Assembly (NCBI RefSeq): GCF_016862075.1
Contig: NZ_BOMG01000104.1
Coordinates: 62,001-126,000 of the forward strand
Reading direction: 5' to 3'
Length of the DNA stretch: 64,000 bases
From: Actinoplanes couchii
GTDB taxonomy: Bacteria > Actinomycetota > Actinomycetes > Mycobacteriales > Micromonosporaceae
A program made the translations under genes and the position numbers. The notes under the pieces were generated by a model, which was not told where the DNA came from, made no database searches, and worked only from the letters and a program-made list of their open reading frames with translations. Positions 47,524 to 56,508 of the stretch are shown here, one piece after another (positions within the stretch are counted from its first letter, which is position 1; every line of letters starts with the position of its first letter).

Positions 47524-47934
47524 ATGGATGTCGGGACTCGGGAAACCGTTGGTGAGTTGCTGGGCCGCATGGCGGCGGGGGATCACGACCGGACGGCGGA
47601 GCTGTTCGCTGAACCGATCGACTGGCAGCTGGACTGGCCCGCGGAGGGGCATCCGGCGGTGCCCTGGATCCGGGCGCGATCCAGCCGGGCCGACGTGGCC
47701 GACCACTTCGGGACCCTGGAGCAGTTTCACGTCCCAGAGCTGAACGCGACCGAGGTGACCCGCATCCTGGTCGACGGCCCCGACGCCGTGGTGCTCGGGA
47801 CGATCGCACAGACCACCCGGGGCGGCAGGGCGTACACCTCGGCGTTCGCCCTGCACCTGACGGTCGAGGCCGGCCTGATCACCCGTTTCCACATCTACGA
47901 GGACAGCCTCAGCGTCCTGCGGGCACACAAATAG
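47524..47934 (+). CDS. NTF2-like (SnoaL-type) protein
   Basis: Cone-shaped NTF2-like fold protein of 136 residues. The N-terminal helix pair ETVGELLGRMAAGDHDRTAE followed by LFAEPIDWQLDWP, and the later strands FALHLTVEAGLITRFHIYED, are typical of the SnoaL-like superfamily. Members are small isomerases, cyclases or binding proteins. No catalytic residues can be assigned. Monocistronic, with its own promoter. Confidence 0.8.
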   Translation: MDVGTRETVGELLGRMAAGDHDRTAELFAEPIDWQLDWPAEGHPAVPWIRARSSRADVADHFGTLEQFHVPELNATEVTRILVDGPDAVVLGTIAQTTRGGRAYTSAFALHLTVEAGLITRFHIYEDSLSVLRAHK

Positions 47935-47987
47935 TAAGTTTGTAGATTATCCTCAACCGGACGTTAACCGGGAGAGGCGGGAATTCC

Positions 47988-48464
47988 ATGGCTGACAGTG
48001 CGTACGGGCCGGGGCAGGGGCCCAGCGCACGGCCGCTCGACGAGGCGGAGGCGCTGCGGATCCTGGAGCGGCAGCAGTTCGGGGTGCTGGCCACCGTCAA
48101 ACGTGACGGGCATCCGCACCTGGCGTCGATGGTCTACCAGTGGGACGCCGGCCGGCGCCGCCTTCGGTTCTCCTCGGTGGACGGCCGGATCAAGGTGGTG
48201 CACCTGCGCCGCGATCCGCGGGCCACGCTGCACGTCCAGGGCGACGACGTCCTCTCGTACATGGTCGCCGAGGGCAGGGCGACGGTGTCCGAACCGAGCC
48301 GACGCTCCGGCGACGCAACCGGCCGGGAGCTGCTGGAGATGGCCGGCGACCAGCCCGAGGCGACCCTCTACCTGGACCAGATGGCCAAGGAGGGCCGCGT
48401 CGTCATCACACTGCAGGTCACCCGGTTGTACGGGGTCGCCCTGGACGGTCCCGCTGAGGAATGA
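47988..48464 (+). CDS. PPOX-class F420/FMN-dependent oxidoreductase
   Basis: Split beta-barrel flavin or F420 binding protein of 158 residues. The fold signature is FGVLATVKRDGHPHLASMVY, then RRLRFSSVDGRIKVVHLRRD and PRATLHVQGDD, as in the TIGR03618-type PPOX family of actinobacteria. Expected to reduce or bind small substrates using F420H2 or FMN. The start ATG 47988 follows GGGAGAGG. The gene is convergent with the globin-fusion gene. Confidence 0.88.
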   Translation: MADSAYGPGQGPSARPLDEAEALRILERQQFGVLATVKRDGHPHLASMVYQWDAGRRRLRFSSVDGRIKVVHLRRDPRATLHVQGDDVLSYMVAEGRATVSEPSRRSGDATGRELLEMAGDQPEATLYLDQMAKEGRVVITLQVTRLYGVALDGPAEE

Positions 48465-48468
48465 TGGC

Positions 48469-49227
48469 TCAGCCCTGGTACGGCGGTGCCACACCCCAGC
48501 CCCAGTGGGGGACCGGCGCCTGGTGGGGTGGGGTGGCTCCGGGCTGGGAGTTGGCCAGGGCCAGGCGGGTTCCCCACTCGATGTAACCGGCGAACGCGGC
48601 CCGGAACTCCGGGTCGTCCGGCAGTCCCACCTCGTCGGCGGCGTCCATCAGCAGGCTCACCCAGCGGCGGCGTTGCGGCTCGGTGATGGACCTGCCCAGG
48701 TGCTGGCCCAGCATGTGGGGGTAGCCGCCGCGTTCGTCGGTGTAACGCGACGGTCCGCCGAACACCTCGGACAGCCACATCGCGACATAGCGGGGGTGCC
48801 CGGGATCCATGTGGGCGAACAGCGGGCCGATCACGTCGTCGACGAGAACCTTCTCGTAGAAACGGCTGGTCAGATTCTCGAACGCTTCCGCGCCGCCGGC
48901 CCACTCGTACAGCGAAGGAGTGGCTCTTCCAGTGCCGCGGACGGTTGTCGGCTCGTAGTGGCGCATCTCCTCGATCGCCTCGATGTACGGGCGGATCTCG
49001 GCGAGGAAGCCGGGGAAGAGGTCGCCGGTCCGGAACCCCTTCAGGTGGTCTTCCGGTGAGGTCCAGGTGATGCGCAGAATGTAGGCGGAGGGTTCCTCGG
49101 TGCACCGGCTCAACTCGAAGTCGGCACACTGCGGCGCCTCGGCCAGGAACCGTGCCGCCCGCCGATAGGCGTCCTCGAAGGCCGTCGTGTCGCCAGGGAT
49201 CCGATACCGGATGTACTCGACCGTCAT
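48469..49227 (-). CDS. ABM domain-truncated haemoglobin fusion
   Basis: Protein of 252 residues with two domains. Residues 1-95 (VEYIRYRIPGDTTAFEDAYR, then FELSRCTEEPSAYILRITW) are an antibiotic-biosynthesis-monooxygenase-like domain. Residues about 105-225 are a group II truncated haemoglobin: SLYEWAGGAEAFENLTSRFY, VIGPLFAHM and the proximal His in MLGQHLGRSI. The C-terminal tail is proline-rich. The pairing suggests haem-dependent oxygen or nitric-oxide chemistry coupled to oxidation of a small substrate. Start ATG 49225-49227. Confidence 0.9.
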   Translation of the reverse strand: MTVEYIRYRIPGDTTAFEDAYRRAARFLAEAPQCADFELSRCTEEPSAYILRITWTSPEDHLKGFRTGDLFPGFLAEIRPYIEAIEEMRHYEPTTVRGTGRATPSLYEWAGGAEAFENLTSRFYEKVLVDDVIGPLFAHMDPGHPRYVAMWLSEVFGGPSRYTDERGGYPHMLGQHLGRSITEPQRRRWVSLLMDAADEVGLPDDPEFRAAFAGYIEWGTRLALANSQPGATPPHQAPVPHWGWGVAPPYQG

Positions 49228-49257
49228 ACCTCCACCATAGACGGTGTAATCATGTAA

Positions 49258-49830
49258 TCAAGATGGTGCCGCGTTCCCCTCCGTGAACAAGGTCTCCAGG
49301 CGTGGTAACCGCACGTCCGCCGATGCCGGGGCCGGGTCGCGGTCGTCGGGCAGCAGCTCCCACATGCGGTCGGTCTCCTGCCACAGTTCGTCCTCTGATC
49401 CGGTCAGTTGCTCGTAGGCCCGGTAAGCGGCGTACTGGAAGTCCTCGGCCAGCAGGGCGTACTCGTGGAGTGCTCCGGCAGCCATCCGTCGTACCGCGGG
49501 ATGGTCTGCCAGGTTGTCGGGGTCGGCGACGACCAGGTCGTACCAGTGCCGGCCCAGCCCCACCAGGCCCGCGCAGAAGTCGGTGAAACCATCGTCGCCC
49601 ACTCCGGTCGTCAGCAGACGGCACACCCGATGGATACCGTCCAGGTCGGCGACGCGGCCCCGTAGGCGTGCGAAACGAACCTCGAACGCGACGATCTCGG
49701 GAAGGCTCAACCGGGTCAGCCGCGCGATGAGCGCGTCACCCAGAAGATCGTCCAAGGAGCCGGTGTCTCCGTCGAGGTTCACGTCGGCTCTTGCGGCCTC
49801 GATGATCTCCCAGCACTGATCGGTGTTCAC
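49258..49830 (-). CDS. DUF4240-like protein
   Basis: Protein of 190 residues whose N-terminus (DQCWEIIEAARADVNLDGDT) matches the DUF4240 signature of a Trp followed by I-E-x-A-R. The centre reads FCAGLVGLGRHWYDLVVADP, then EYALLAEDFQYAAYRAYEQL, all-helical and rich in aromatics. Function of the family is unknown. Start GTG 49828-49830. It is divergent from the gene at 49874. Confidence 0.78.
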   Translation of the reverse strand: MNTDQCWEIIEAARADVNLDGDTGSLDDLLGDALIARLTRLSLPEIVAFEVRFARLRGRVADLDGIHRVCRLLTTGVGDDGFTDFCAGLVGLGRHWYDLVVADPDNLADHPAVRRMAAGALHEYALLAEDFQYAAYRAYEQLTGSEDELWQETDRMWELLPDDRDPAPASADVRLPRLETLFTEGNAAPS

Positions 49831-49873
49831 GGCGGAATGCTCGCACGGCGGATGATCATTGCGGCATCCTGCT

Positions 49874-50194
49874 GTGGTGGATACGCCGGAACTGATGCAT
49901 CTGCGCCTGTTCGCCGAAAGCTCGGTGGATCGGAGCGCCGACCTCGCCGCGGCCCTTGTCCGCAGCCTCGCCGGTTACGGCGCGGTCCACGTCAGGGAGT
50001 CAGGCGTCTACTGGAAGATCCCCGCATACCTGGAGTTCAACGCCGATCTCACCAGCCTCCCGGCGGCCGTCGACCAGTTGAAGGCGCTCGAACCCTCGGG
50101 CTGGTCCGGCGACGTCTGGAACCACCGGCCCGACGGCCCGCCGTTCCTGGTTCCCGAGATCCGCTGGGCCTGGCTGACCCACACCACAGTGTAG
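49874..50194 (+). CDS. hypothetical protein, about 106 aa
   Basis: Small protein; possible starts are TTG 49859, GTG 49874 and GTG 49877. The sequence [20 protein letters not shown], then [14 protein letters not shown] and [17 protein letters not shown], alternates helices and strands. It may be a small immunity-like or structural protein, but no family is recognised. The next gene starts 11 bases after its stop. Confidence 0.6.
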   Translation: MVDTPELMHLRLFAESSVDRSADLAAALVRSLAGYGAVHVRESGVYWKIPAYLEFNADLTSLPAAVDQLKALEPSGWSGDVWNHRPDGPPFLVPEIRWAWLTHTTV

Positions 50195-50204
50195 AAAGTA
50201 CGGG

Positions 50205-51431
50205 GTGAACATCCGAGTTGGAGGAATCGCCCTCTCCGCGGCGATCGGTGCACTGGCCGGAGCCGCCCTGTCCAGAAGCGCACGGGGCGCCGCAGTGGGC
50301 GCAGCTGTCCTGGCCGGCACCGAGGCAGTGGCCCGCGCCAGGCAGCGCCCCGGCGAGATCCCGGCCTGGTGGTCGCGGGTGGCGATGAGCGGTGCCGCCG
50401 CGGCGATCGGCGGCGGCCTGGTGAGGAACAGCCCACCGCTGCCGGTAGGAATCGCCGCCGGCGCACTGGCCGGCGCCCTCGGCCTACGCCCACAGAAGGT
50501 GCTGCTGGGCCCGGTGGTAGGAGCCGCCGCCGGATTGCTCGCCCCGAGAAACGCGAACCCCGCCGTGGTAGCCGCCACCGCAGTGGTCGGATTCCGGGTG
50601 GTGTCCGCCCTGCTCTTCCGAGACCCCCAGGTGAGCCTGCTGGCCGAACGCGCCCAGGCCGACGATCTGCCCTTCGTGGTCCCGCTGGAGGCACGCACCA
50701 ACCGGGTGGGCACCGGCTTCGTCCGCGAACTCGCCGACGTCCTGGGCGGCAGATACCAGGCCGACGCCGAGGACGAGGGCATCGTCGCGTCCCTCGACGA
50801 GCTGGCCGGCCCGCAGTTCGACCCGGCCGGCGTCGACCCCCTGGTGCGCGAGTTCTACGAGCACACCAGCCGTTTCAAGCTGACCATCGTCCCCGAGTGG
50901 CGGCTCTGGGTCCGCCCCGGCTACCTGCTCTACCGCAACCTGGTGGCGCGCCCGCTCGGCCAGGCCAACGTGCCGATGAACCAGCGTGAGACCCTGCGCG
51001 GTGTCCGCAGCCGCATCGACACCATCACCCTTGAAGATCAAGAGCTGGTTGGCGTACGGGGATGGATCCGCTCGTTCGCCGACAACGACGAACCGATCTA
51101 CGTCGGCATCTACACCACGTACCGGCACGACGACCGTGGTTATGTCAGTGTCGGCTTCCCGGTGCCGCGGGGCAGTTTCACCGCCACCCTGCTGCCGCTG
51201 CCCCGCCCCGGTGGTGGCCTCGTGCTCACCAGCACCAGCGACCTGGCCCACCCCGGCCACTACCTGACCGCCATCGACCCGGAGACCCGCGACCTGACCA
51301 CCCTGGCAGTGCACGGTTTCACCGAGCGGCTCGACGTCCACACCGACACCGGCCGGTTACGCGCGGAGCACGCCTTCGCTTTGTACGGCCTCCCGTTCCT
51401 CACCCTGCACTACACGATCGACCGCATCTGA
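50205..51431 (+). CDS. membrane protein of unknown function, 408 aa
   Basis: The N-terminal 150 residues are Ala/Gly-rich with four or five hydrophobic segments ([54 protein letters not shown]). The soluble C-terminal 260 residues contain [40 protein letters not shown] and [20 protein letters not shown], probably a beta-rich cytosolic domain. No family assigned. The last 75 bases lie opposite the reading frame of a BTAD remnant on the other strand. Confidence 0.75.
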   Translation: MNIRVGGIALSAAIGALAGAALSRSARGAAVGAAVLAGTEAVARARQRPGEIPAWWSRVAMSGAAAAIGGGLVRNSPPLPVGIAAGALAGALGLRPQKVLLGPVVGAAAGLLAPRNANPAVVAATAVVGFRVVSALLFRDPQVSLLAERAQADDLPFVVPLEARTNRVGTGFVRELADVLGGRYQADAEDEGIVASLDELAGPQFDPAGVDPLVREFYEHTSRFKLTIVPEWRLWVRPGYLLYRNLVARPLGQANVPMNQRETLRGVRSRIDTITLEDQELVGVRGWIRSFADNDEPIYVGIYTTYRHDDRGYVSVGFPVPRGSFTATLLPLPRPGGGLVLTSTSDLAHPGHYLTAIDPETRDLTTLAVHGFTERLDVHTDTGRLRAEHAFALYGLPFLTLHYTIDRI

Positions 51432-51629
51432 CCAGGGAGACAGGATCCGCCGGTGCGCCTCCCGCAACGCCGGCCCGGGGTCGATGCCCAGCTCTTCGAC
51501 CAGCAGCCCGCGCACCGCCCGGAACGTGGCCAGGGCCTCGGCCTGCTGACCGGCCGCCGCCAGCACCGTGACGAGACACGCCTGTACCGACTCGTGCAGC
51601 TGGATGCGCAGATCGTCGACAGACACCAC
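51430..51629 (-). pseudogene. BTAD-domain fragment of an AfsR/SARP regulator
   Basis: The minus strand reads RIQLHESVQACLVTVLAAAG, then QQAEALATFRAVRGLLVEEL and GIDPGPALREAHRRIL, which is the C-terminal half of a bacterial transcriptional activation domain. No DNA-binding part precedes it, and downstream it runs into the antisense of the neighbouring gene. It is a gene fragment, related to the AfsR genes at 56.5-60.7 kb. Confidence 0.6.
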
Positions 51630-51834
51630 TTCGCCCCCAATTTTCCGGTACGGGTGTTGCCTGCCTGCACACTGACCGCCCCGGCTGAACCATCACTGCA
51701 TGCCGATGGACGCCCGCACCCGAGTTCCACTGACCACCGCCATCCGGCCCGGACCGCGTGCACGACCGCCGGGTCCGTGCAGCCATCGAGCAGGCCGGAT
51801 ACTGTTCTGGCGGTTGTTCTGACGGGAGAAGATC
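51630..51834. other. non-coding stretch before the dienelactone hydrolase gene
   Basis: No reading frame with protein character was found here. The only clear element is the ribosome site GGGAGAAG just before the TTG at 51835. Together with the BTAD fragment it forms a 403-bp gap between intact genes. Confidence 0.4.
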
Positions 51835-52560
51835 TTGCAGACCAGGACAGTGCACATGATTACCGCGTACGGCCGGGCAGACGCGTTCGTGGCCGTCCCT
51901 GACGACGGCCGACGGTATCCGGCGGTGCTGATGTACCCGGACGGTTTCGGCATCCGTCCCGTGTTACGCCAGATGGCTGCCGAACTGGCCGGACACGGTT
52001 ACTACGTGCTCGTACCCAACGTGTTCTACCGCCACGGCCCGACTCCGGTGGTAGAGCTTCCCGAGTTCATCGGCGACGACGCCCGGGACGCGATCTTCAC
52101 CGAGCTGATGCCCATGATCAGGGCACACACCGCCGAACGGACCGTGAGCGACGCCGACGCCTACCTGGACTTCCTCACCACCCAGCCGGAGACCGACAGC
52201 GGCCCGATCGCGGTGACCGGCTACTGCATCGGCGGCCTCCTGGCGGTCCGCACCGCCGCGGCCTACCCCGCCCGGGTGGCCGCGGTAGCGGCTTTCCACG
52301 CCCCGGTGGCCGCCGACGGCCCCGACACCCTGGCAAAGCTGACCGCCCCGATCCATTTCGGTCACGCCGAGAGCGACATAACCCCAGCCGACCTGGCCCG
52401 CCTGAACGAGACGCTGAGCGCCGCCGGTGTCATCCACACGTCAGAGATCTATCCCGGCACCGTTCACGGTTTCACCATGCCCGACACCGAAGCCTTCAGC
52501 CCCGCCGGCCTGCAACACCACTGGGACCGCCTGCTACCCCTGCTCGCCGCCACTGTCTGA
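51835..52560 (+). CDS. dienelactone hydrolase family protein
   Basis: Alpha/beta hydrolase of 241 residues starting at TTG 51835 after GGGAGAAG. The catalytic Cys is in GPIAVTGYCIGGLLAVR (about 131), the Asp in HFGHAESDITP and the His in YPGTVHGFTMPD, as in dienelactone hydrolases. These open lactones of the ortho-cleavage pathway or act on related esters. Cytosolic. No other aromatic-degradation gene is adjacent, so the natural substrate is uncertain. Confidence 0.92.
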   Translation: MQTRTVHMITAYGRADAFVAVPDDGRRYPAVLMYPDGFGIRPVLRQMAAELAGHGYYVLVPNVFYRHGPTPVVELPEFIGDDARDAIFTELMPMIRAHTAERTVSDADAYLDFLTTQPETDSGPIAVTGYCIGGLLAVRTAAAYPARVAAVAAFHAPVAADGPDTLAKLTAPIHFGHAESDITPADLARLNETLSAAGVIHTSEIYPGTVHGFTMPDTEAFSPAGLQHHWDRLLPLLAATV

Positions 52561-52781
52561 TCTGCCGGGATCCTGGATACGGCTGGACATCCATGACAGC
52601 GACTTCACCGAGGTCGTCTACCATCCGGCCGAGCTGATTGCCTACCTCGACGATGCTGATCTTTTCGCTGAAATGAAGACGGCTCGCTTCGTCGGTGTTC
52701 TGGGCCTGCCGGCTGTCGAGGACCTGCCACGTTGATCGGTCTGCCAGGTTCATCGGTCTCCGGGCCTGGGATGATTCTTCT
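52561..52781 (+). other. short coding-like fragment between two genes
   Basis: From about 52570 the plus strand reads IRLDIHDSDFTEVVYHPAEL, then IAYLDDADLFAEMKTARFVG and a stop at 52733-52735. The composition is protein-like, but no in-frame start codon follows the preceding gene. It may be the 3' part of a lost gene, or a small gene with an unrecognised start. Confidence 0.35.
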
Positions 52782-53201
52782 GTGCTGCTGTTGCCTGGGC
52801 CTGAGGACCTGACCTCGTTGGTGCTTCGTGTGGACTTCGGGGACGAGGTTCGCTGGGAAGCTTGTCAGGAGACGTTGAGCGGTTCCGGGGATGATCGGAT
52901 GGCCACGTTTGTCAGCGACATCGGATTCGACGGTGTGACAACTCAGCGCCTTGTCGAACTGGATACGGGCGCCGACCTCGACGACCGGGTGTTCTACCTG
53001 TTCGTCGCCGACTCGACGACGCTGGGGGATGACGAGTTTCCGCTTCTTGCCGTCGACCTGGACGGTGAGCCCGGCCGTACCTTCCGGGTTCCGGTGGCGT
53101 TCTTCGCCGACGTCTCGGCCAACCTGTCCATCGGCAACATGGACTTCGCCGAGTTCGCTGATGCCGTCGACGCAACCGGGGCCTATCGGGGCTTCAATTG
53201 A
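52782..53201 (+). CDS. DUF6924-like protein
   Basis: Protein of about 139 residues from GTG 52782 (VLLLPGPEDLTSLVLRVDFG). The pattern LVLRVDFGDEVRWEACQETL, then RMATFVSDIGFDGVTTQRLV and TFRVPVAFFADVSANLSIGN, matches the DUF6924 layout of actinobacterial proteins of unknown function. The actual start could lie a few codons upstream. Single gene. Confidence 0.65.
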   Translation: MLLLPGPEDLTSLVLRVDFGDEVRWEACQETLSGSGDDRMATFVSDIGFDGVTTQRLVELDTGADLDDRVFYLFVADSTTLGDDEFPLLAVDLDGEPGRTFRVPVAFFADVSANLSIGNMDFAEFADAVDATGAYRGFN

Positions 53202-53598
53202 CGTGCGTGGTCAGGAAGGCGTCGAAGTTGGTCCGGCTCACTGAACGATTTGTGGACGCGCGACGGGCTGCCGGAAGTGGGTTTCCAGTGGCCGCGGCCA
53301 GCATTCGCGGCGACCTGACCGGTAGCGGGAAGTCCGAATTCGCCTATCGGGTCACCAGCGACAGCGCTCAGGACTTCTCCGCCGCGGACCTGAACCTCGG
53401 TATCGACTCAGACTTCAGCCTGGGCAGTGACATCGCTCCTGGTAAACGTGTTTCACCCAGGACACGGCCGAGCCCGGTATCGGGTTCGACCCGTGCGGCG
53501 GCGTCGAGAGCGCCCCGATCACCTGCTGGGACCAGGCCGAGGCGCAGTCTGCGACGACGAGCCCGTCACCCCGGCGCCCGCGTCCGCCGGACAGGCGG
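53202..53598 (+). pseudogene. frameshifted remnant of a secreted-type protein
   Basis: From about 53270 one frame reads FPVAAASIRGDLTGSGKSEF, then AYRVTSDSAQDFSAADLNLG and DFSLGSDIAPGKR. After a shift near 53450 another frame reads QDTAEPGIGFDPCGGVESAP, then ITCWDQAEAQS with two cysteines. Together they resemble a beta-rich extracellular domain. No start or signal peptide is left. The call rests only on composition. Confidence 0.3.
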
Positions 53599-54294
53599 TC
53601 AGGGGGTGCCGGCGATCAGGACGGTTCCGGTGGACGGCGTGGACGGGCCGATCACGGTCGGGTCGAGACTGTGTTCAGCCGCGACGGTCGTCGCCCAGCA
53701 GCCACCCCACGTCGCCGCCCACGACAAGGCCGGATCGTCGTCCGGGTCGAGATCCTCCGGCCGCCCGGGAATGCCGAAGGTGTCGAGCAGGCGACGCTCG
53801 ACACCGAACGGCTCGCCCAGCGCCAGCTCCGGATATTCCGCGACCCACCGCCGGAGCACCGTGCCGTGCTCGGCGATCAGCCACGCCTCGCCGTCATAGT
53901 CGCTGTGGAAGTAGGCCTGAGCCTGGCCGAATCGCGCGCTGAGCTGCTCGCAGTGCCGGGTGACCCGGTCGGTGGCGGCCAGGTACGGCAGACCGAGCCA
54001 CGCACCGAACACCAGCGTCCAGCCGCTCAGGTCCGGAGTCACGACGACGGTGGAGAAGCGATCCTCCCCGCTGTGCGCGACCTTGTCCACCAGGTCCGCC
54101 CCGGTCGCCCAGGTGCAGGCCCGCACATCGGTCAGCCCGAGCTGCCGCACCACCGCCGCCTGATCCGCGGTGTTCACCGCCAGCCACGACAGCCAACAGG
54201 CCCGAATCGGCACCGGCCGGTCGACAACGTTCACGGACGTCACTGTACGGCCGCGGGTCTGCTCGCCGGTGGATCGGCTCAGGAGTCGCCCCAT
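53599..54294 (-). CDS. hypothetical protein, up to 231 aa
   Basis: Protein with possible starts at ATG 54294 (which would overlap the MEKHLA gene end by 16 bp) or GTG 54243. It reads CWLSWLAVNTADQAAVVRQL, then FSTVVVTPDLSGWTLVFGAW and QAQAYFHSDYDGEAWLIAEH. The conserved aromatic blocks suggest a defined family of unknown function in actinomycetes. No membrane segment or signal. Same strand as the MEKHLA gene and sigma gene upstream, so possibly cotranscribed. Confidence 0.7.
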   Translation of the reverse strand: MGRLLSRSTGEQTRGRTVTSVNVVDRPVPIRACWLSWLAVNTADQAAVVRQLGLTDVRACTWATGADLVDKVAHSGEDRFSTVVVTPDLSGWTLVFGAWLGLPYLAATDRVTRHCEQLSARFGQAQAYFHSDYDGEAWLIAEHGTVLRRWVAEYPELALGEPFGVERRLLDTFGIPGRPEDLDPDDDPALSWAATWGGCWATTVAAEHSLDPTVIGPSTPSTGTVLIAGTP

Positions 54295-54710
54295 CGCCAG
54301 ATCGCGGCGGCCTGGCCGATCACGGTGGCGTCGTCGGCGAGTACGTTCCAGACCGTGGCTTCCAGCAGCTGGAACTGGTGGCCGTCCTTGCGGATGCGGG
54401 TGCCCCGGTAGTCGTCGGCGTAGCCGTCGCGCAGCACCGACTCCATGAACACCCGGCGTTCCTCCCGGTCCTGGGCGCCCGCCGACAGCCGGGACGGCAG
54501 CCCGACGAACTCGTCCCAGCGGTACCCGAACATCTGCTGCGCCGTCCGGTTGGCGTAGACGAACAGTGGATCCGCCGACGCGTCGTGCACCAGCAGGCCG
54601 AACGGCGCGTCGTACAGCCAGGTGGCGGTCTTGTCCTCCGGAAGAAGAGGCCGCCCGGTCAGTTTCAGATAGCTGTCGGCCGCGAGTGCCGCATCTGGTA
54701 CGCCTGTCAC
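54279..54710 (-). CDS. MEKHLA (PAS-like) domain protein
   Basis: Protein of 143 residues from GTG 54708-54710. The sequence ATWLYDAPFGLLVHDASADP, then FVYANRTAQQMFGYRWDEFV, GLPSRLSAGAQDREERRVFM and GYADDYRGTRIRKDGHQF follows the MEKHLA pattern, a PAS-like domain also found in plant HD-ZIP III proteins. It is a stand-alone sensor or binding domain. Located 119 bp downstream of the ECF sigma gene on the same strand, which hints at a functional link. Confidence 0.85.
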   Translation of the reverse strand: MTGVPDAALAADSYLKLTGRPLLPEDKTATWLYDAPFGLLVHDASADPLFVYANRTAQQMFGYRWDEFVGLPSRLSAGAQDREERRVFMESVLRDGYADDYRGTRIRKDGHQFQLLEATVWNVLADDATVIGQAAAIWRWGDS

Positions 54711-54829
54711 GGCACGAAGATATCGACCGCCGGTTGTATCCGCGCGCAGATGTGGAGTAAGAGCCCGTACCCCTCTCCGGACGGGCGCCGCGACCGACTG
54801 TGGTGAGCCTGCCGAACCCCAGGATTTGT

Positions 54830-55351
54830 TCACTGCTGATCCAGGACCGCCCGGCGCAGCGTCCGCAGTCCGTAGTGCAGGCGGGAGCGGACGGTGCCGA
54901 CCGGAATGCCGAGCCGTCCGGCGACCTCGTCGACCGGGCGGTCCTCGTAGAACACCTGGAACAGCACGGCCCGCTGGCCGTCGCTGAGACGCCGGGCCGC
55001 CCCGCGCAGCGAGTCCTCGGCGATCACCAGGACCGAGCCGTCGGCTTCGGCGGTGGTGGCCACGTCGGCCCGGCCATACACGGCGGGACGGTGCCGCCGG
55101 CGGCGGAAGTCGTCGATGACCAGCCGGCGCAGCACGGTGAACATCCAGCGGCGCGAACCGTTCTCGTCGTCGGGCACGGTCCGGATGCTGCGCCACGCGC
55201 GGACCAGGGCTTCCTGGACCAGATCCTCGGCCATCGCACGATTGCCGGCGGTGAGACCGAGTGCGTATCGCGTCAATGTCGGCCCCTGTTCCTGAACGAT
55301 CACCCGGAGTCGTTCCTGAGTGTCGTCCGGGGCATTCTTCGGGCGGGCCAC
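54830..55351 (-). CDS. ECF-type RNA polymerase sigma factor
   Basis: Sigma factor of 173 residues. Region 2 contains RYALGLTAGNRAMAEDLVQE, then ALVRAWRSIRTVP and RRWMFTVLRRLVIDDFRRRR; region 4 contains VFYEDRPVDEVAGRLGIPVG, then TVRSRLHYGLRTLRRAV. I start it at GTG 55349-55351, six bases after AGGGAG, rather than at the further in-frame codon 55402. No anti-sigma gene with a zinc motif follows; the MEKHLA protein is the only neighbour. Confidence 0.9.
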   Translation of the reverse strand: MARPKNAPDDTQERLRVIVQEQGPTLTRYALGLTAGNRAMAEDLVQEALVRAWRSIRTVPDDENGSRRWMFTVLRRLVIDDFRRRRHRPAVYGRADVATTAEADGSVLVIAEDSLRGAARRLSDGQRAVLFQVFYEDRPVDEVAGRLGIPVGTVRSRLHYGLRTLRRAVLDQQ

Positions 55352-55734
55352 CAAAATCTCCCTGCGTCGTCTGCGGTGGTCCCGAACGGTAGAGAGGAGC
55401 ACTGGACAATCTCTTTACTCGACGACCGGAAGATCAATGAATGCGAATCAATGAAATATTGACAAGGCGGTCTTAGAATCCTGGCTTTCGTACGCGAGGA
55501 AGCGCGGAGACAGGTGTCGATTTTGGTGCGTGGACGCTCGGTGGCGCCGCGGCCTGGCTGATCTCGTCGCTGGACACGGCCCGGGTGATTACGTCATCTG
55601 ACGCAATCTGAGTCCCGGCTCGTACGCCTAATGTCGGCTCTCGTCGCCAGAGGGCCGTTCAGTAGATCTCCACTGGGTCTTGCCAGTGTCGGTGACGCGG
55701 TTACGCCTGTTTTCCCGATGATCGGAGACCCGAC
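55352..55734. other. 383-bp intergenic region with no clear gene
   Basis: The region is locally A/T-richer than its surroundings around 55430-55475 and lies between divergent transcription units (the ECF sigma gene leftward, an alpha/beta hydrolase rightward). No ECF-type GGAAC promoter, hairpin or convincing small reading frame was found. Confidence 0.4.
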
Positions 55735-56445
55735 ATGACCAAGCCGACGATCGTGCACGGTGCCTGGGCCGACGCCTCCAGCTGGGACGCCGTCGCGACC
55801 CGGCTGCGCGCCCACGACTTCACCGTGCTGGCCCCGCCGAACCCGCTGCGGGGTGTGGAGTCCGACGCGGCGTACCTGTCGTCGTTCGTGGCGCAGCGGG
55901 TCAGCGGGCCGGTGGTGCTGGCCGGTCACTCGTACGGCGGGGTGGTGATCAGCAACGCCGCCGGCAACGCGGGTGACGTGCGGGCGCTGGTCTACGTGAA
56001 CGCGTTCATCCCGGCCGAGGGCGAGAGCATCTTCGCCATCCTCGGTGGATCGGGGTCGGCGCTGGACGTGCCCGACCCGACGACGGTGCTCGACGTGGCC
56101 GGCTATCCGGGCGCGCCGGACGGTGACGCCGAGGCGTTCCTGAAGCCGGAGACGGTGGGCCGCTACTTCGCCCAGGACCTGTCCGAGGAGCAGCAGTGGC
56201 TGATCGCCGCCGGGCAGCGGCCGATCACCCTGAGCGCGAACGCCGGGCCGACGGTCTCCGCGGCGTGGCGGACGATTCCCAGCTGGGCGGTGGTCGGCAC
56301 GGACGACCTGGTGATCCCGGCGGCCACCCAGCGGTCGATGGCCGAGCGGGCCGGTTCGAAGATCGCCGAGGTGGCGGCGTCGCACGTTTCGCTGGTGTCG
56401 CAGCCGCAGGCCGTCACCGACGCGATCCTGGCCGCCGCGGCATGA
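55735..56445 (+). CDS. alpha/beta hydrolase (esterase-like)
   Basis: Hydrolase of 236 residues. The N-terminus TIVHGAWADASSWDAVATRL is the oxyanion HGAW motif of the plant-esterase-like group; the nucleophile is in VVLAGHSYGGVVISNAA, the acid in VVGTDDLVIPAATQ and the His in AASHVSLVSQPQAV. Similar actinobacterial genes are common and mostly uncharacterised. Cytosolic. The AfsR gene at 56509 follows after 63 bases on the same strand. Confidence 0.88.
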   Translation: MTKPTIVHGAWADASSWDAVATRLRAHDFTVLAPPNPLRGVESDAAYLSSFVAQRVSGPVVLAGHSYGGVVISNAAGNAGDVRALVYVNAFIPAEGESIFAILGGSGSALDVPDPTTVLDVAGYPGAPDGDAEAFLKPETVGRYFAQDLSEEQQWLIAAGQRPITLSANAGPTVSAAWRTIPSWAVVGTDDLVIPAATQRSMAERAGSKIAEVAASHVSLVSQPQAVTDAILAAAA

Positions 56446-56508
56446 ACCGGCCCGGGCCGCTCTCCGCGTGCTTCGGCACGTCATCCGTACTCTGTTAAGG
56501 ATCTTCGA

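Noticed and set aside
55459-55464. TTGACA as a -35 box in the 383-bp gap
   Set aside because: No acceptable -10 hexamer follows at 16-18 bp, and the nearest start is 270 bp away.
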